Part shown: one piece after another, positions 62,221 through 64,000 of the stretch
How the letters are laid out: each line of letters begins with the position of its first letter
How positions within the stretch are numbered: position 1 is the stretch's first letter
The notes under the pieces: generated by a model
What the model was told of the DNA's origin: nothing
Seen by the model: only the letters and a program-made list of their open reading frames with translations
Databases searched by the model: none
Made by a program: the position numbers and the translations under genes
Origin: JBIICI01 sp044238935
GTDB taxonomy: Bacteria > Pseudomonadota > Alphaproteobacteria > Micavibrionales > Micavibrionaceae
Direction: 5' to 3'
DNA: 64,000 nucleotides
Assembly: GCA_044238935.1 (NCBI GenBank)
Contig: JBIICI010000002.1
Span: 1-64,000, forward strand

Positions 62221-63101
62221 GCAGATTTTTGTGCCTTTAGCTGATCCATTGCCAAATCAATCTTAGATTTTAAGGCGGCTTCGGTCGGCACAAGAGGTAA
62301 GCGGACATTGTCCAAACCAAAGCCCATCTGAGACAACGCATATTTGACGGGAGAAGGCGATGTTTGCGCAAATAATAAATCATGAATAGGCGCTAATAAA
62401 TCACGCATATAGAATGCTGTTTTATAATCCCCCACATCCCATGCCGCATGCATAGAGGCACATTCCGCAGGATATATATTAGACGTCACAGAAATGCACC
62501 CATGCCCCCCCTGCGCCCGAAACGCCAAGGCCGTGGCATCATCACCTGCCCATTGATAAAAGGAATCACCAACGCGATTGCGTAACAAAGGGGGGCGAGA
62601 TACATCCGCCGTGGCATCCTTGATCCCAATAATTCGGGGTAATGCTGCCAAGGTCGATATTGTATCCAAAGTCATATCCACAATTGATCGCCCCGGAATA
62701 TTATATAAAATTAGGGGTATATCTGTTTGATCATGAATGGCGGTATGATGTGCAACCAAGCCCGCTTGGGAGGGTTTATTATAATAAGGGCACACCAACA
62801 ACGCCGCATCTGCGCCCATGTCTTGCGCCTTTTTGGTCAAAAAAATGGCTTTTTCTGTATTGTTTGAGCCCGTTCCCGCAATCACAGGCACACGACCATG
62901 AACATAGGCAATGGTATGCGATATAATTTTTAGCTGTTCATCCTCTGATAATGTTGGGGATTCCGCTGTTGTTCCACAGACCACTAAGGCAGATGTTCCA
63001 TTTTCAATTTGGAAATCGATTTGACGTTCCAGCGTATGCCAATCAATATCGCCATTTATTAAAAAAGGGGTTGTTAAAGCTGTTATCGAACCTATAAACA
63101 T
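62217..63101 (-). CDS. dapA: 4-hydroxy-tetrahydrodipicolinate synthase
   Basis: DapA starts the lysine and diaminopimelate branch from pyruvate and aspartate semialdehyde. VVCGTTAESPTLSEDE holds the substrate Thr pair, YNIPGRS the catalytic Tyr, and IGIKDATAD the Schiff-base Lys. Length 294 residues. It overlaps smpB by four bases and is divergent from the lytic transglycosylase gene. Confidence 0.97.
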   Translation of the reverse strand: MFIGSITALTTPFLINGDIDWHTLERQIDFQIENGTSALVVCGTTAESPTLSEDEQLKIISHTIAYVHGRVPVIAGTGSNNTEKAIFLTKKAQDMGADAALLVCPYYNKPSQAGLVAHHTAIHDQTDIPLILYNIPGRSIVDMTLDTISTLAALPRIIGIKDATADVSRPPLLRNRVGDSFYQWAGDDATALAFRAQGGHGCISVTSNIYPAECASMHAAWDVGDYKTAFYMRDLLAPIHDLLFAQTSPSPVKYALSQMGFGLDNVRLPLVPTEAALKSKIDLAMDQLKAQKSA

Positions 63102-63141
63102 AGTATTATTATAAAAATCCTGATTCTGTTATACTGTTTTA

Positions 63142-64000
63142 ATGATGCCGCATAGTTTAGACCTTTCCTGTATTTTTCGCAAGAGTCCATGTCAGATTCA
63201 AAAATCACATGGGCGCAAGGCCTATTGTCTTGTCTTCGTCATTGGCTTTATGATGATTTCAGGTCAAACACTTGCCAGTGAAAGCCATAAACCCTTCCAA
63301 GAGATTGCCCGTTTGGTCAAAAATGATCAATGGAGCCGCGCATGGGAAACCGCGCAGTCAAATGATGAGCGCTATTTTATTGAATGGATGGCATTGGATC
63401 GCGGACGGGATGTTGAAAATAGTGAGCTCTATGCGCTGGGGGTTGCCCATCCTGATTGGCCATCACAAGATCGCTTGCGTAAAAAAGTTGAGCCTTGGTT
63501 AGCTAAAAATGGATCAAATACCCAAATCGAACAATGGTTCGCCGATTATGATCCTGCTGATCCTGATACGGATCATGATCTTTTATATCGATACCTTAAT
63601 CATTTAATGGAAAATGGGCAGTATGAAAAGGCACAATCTGTTGCCGAACAATGGTGGCCAATTGCCAATATCCCCACCAATCAACAAGCCCAAGCCTTTC
63701 ATCGTTTCAAAGGATTATTAGATACCCAAACACACCGTGCCCGTTTACATCGCCTGATTGAAATGGAGCGTTACAAAGGGGCGCAAGGCTTAGCCGCCTT
63801 ATTAGGCGAATCTTATCAGAAATTAGTACGCGCCCGTTTGGCCTTAAAAGGTCATGCAAGCGGTGCAAATGGCATGAGCTTAGAGGGCACAGTGGCGGCT
63901 GTTCCCGCTTCATTGCGTTCCGATGCAGGGCTGCTAATGGATCGCATAGAATGGCGATTAGATCGTGAAAATTATATCGATGCCACCGCCTTATTTAAAA
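63142..64000 (+). CDS. Lytic murein transglycosylase, N-terminal part
   Basis: An open frame runs from ATG 63142 past the window end, giving 286 residues so far. An N-terminal hydrophobic segment (about residues 31-46) ending TLASES serves as signal peptide after a long basic n-region. The rest is a string of paired helices rich in Trp and Ala, like the superhelical U-domain of Slt70. The catalytic SLT domain would lie beyond 64000. The position opposite dapA is a conserved alphaproteobacterial arrangement and supports the assignment. Confidence 0.7.
   Translation, partial: MMPHSLDLSCIFRKSPCQIQKSHGRKAYCLVFVIGFMMISGQTLASESHKPFQEIARLVKNDQWSRAWETAQSNDERYFIEWMALDRGRDVENSELYALGVAHPDWPSQDRLRKKVEPWLAKNGSNTQIEQWFADYDPADPDTDHDLLYRYLNHLMENGQYEKAQSVAEQWWPIANIPTNQQAQAFHRFKGLLDTQTHRARLHRLIEMERYKGAQGLAALLGESYQKLVRARLALKGHASGANGMSLEGTVAAVPASLRSDAGLLMDRIEWRLDRENYIDATALFK

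Noticed and set aside
1..64000. CRISPR array, prophage or insertion sequence
   Set aside because: No regularly spaced repeats, transposase, integrase or phage structural genes were found.

Overview
The window looks like chromosome of a low-GC alphaproteobacterium (roughly low-to-mid 40s percent GC by eye). The evidence is: a ChpT-type phosphotransferase, a GAAC-N7-GAAC operator in front of lexA, the order plsX-fabH-ihfA-merR, the order trpD-trpC-lexA, a CBP3-type ubiquinol-cytochrome c chaperone beside a DUF177/YceD gene, and smpB-lspA-DUF3035 with dapA and a lytic transglycosylase next to them. Genes for heme, lipid A heptose, Leu, Trp, Tyr, Lys and Cys suggest a fairly autonomous bacterium rather than a strongly reduced endosymbiont. 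The order could not be fixed from sequence alone.

Layout. 0-5.7 kb: end of one and all of a second AlgX/AlgJ-like polysaccharide acetylation protein, two envelope lipoproteins, hldE, and a membrane-anchored LapG-type protease with an unusual N-terminal MshEN-like domain. 5.8-10.2 kb: cca, a lipoprotein, glmS and a TetR regulator. 10.4-15.5 kb: ahcY, mnmA, a 2Fe-2S ferredoxin, a cysteine desulfurase and tRNA-Gly. 15.5-24 kb: an AlkD-like repair protein, merR/ihfA/fabH/plsX/rpmF, a cystathionine beta-synthase/gamma-lyase operon with a poly-cysteine leader peptide, an orphan RelB antitoxin, DUF177, a CBP3 chaperone and bamE. 24-30.5 kb: a YejF-like ABC ATPase, rnd, asnB, a candidate small RNA and a LysR regulator. 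30.5-36.6 kb: an accessory-looking stretch of unknown genes around carB, including a zinc-phospholipase-C-like protein and small ORFs sharing the ribosome binding sequence AAGGGAG. 36.6-49.9 kb: gmk, an SDR, mfd, leuA, a polysaccharide deacetylase-like protein, trpDC, lexA, a creatininase-family hydrolase, a GNAT, truB and rpsO. 50-64 kb: hemB, galU, chpT, pheT, clpS, tyrA, an Rrf2 regulator, ilvB, an adenosine deaminase, def, DUF3035, lspA, smpB, dapA and the start of a lytic transglycosylase.

How the genes connect. AhcY makes homocysteine, and the CBS/CGL pair can turn homocysteine into cysteine. The cysteine desulfurase then passes cysteine sulfur on, with MnmA (tRNA 2-thiolation) and iron-sulfur proteins as likely acceptors. 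The strongest novelty is regulatory. The cbs-cgl transcript carries a 10-codon leader, MFL followed by seven Cys codons. Directly after its stop lies a segment complementary to the cbs start region. This is what a cysteine-sensing translational attenuator would look like. Other leads are a complete sRNA gene antisense to the 3' end of asnB, the MshEN-LapG fusion, and a palindromic operator at the orphan RelB gene.
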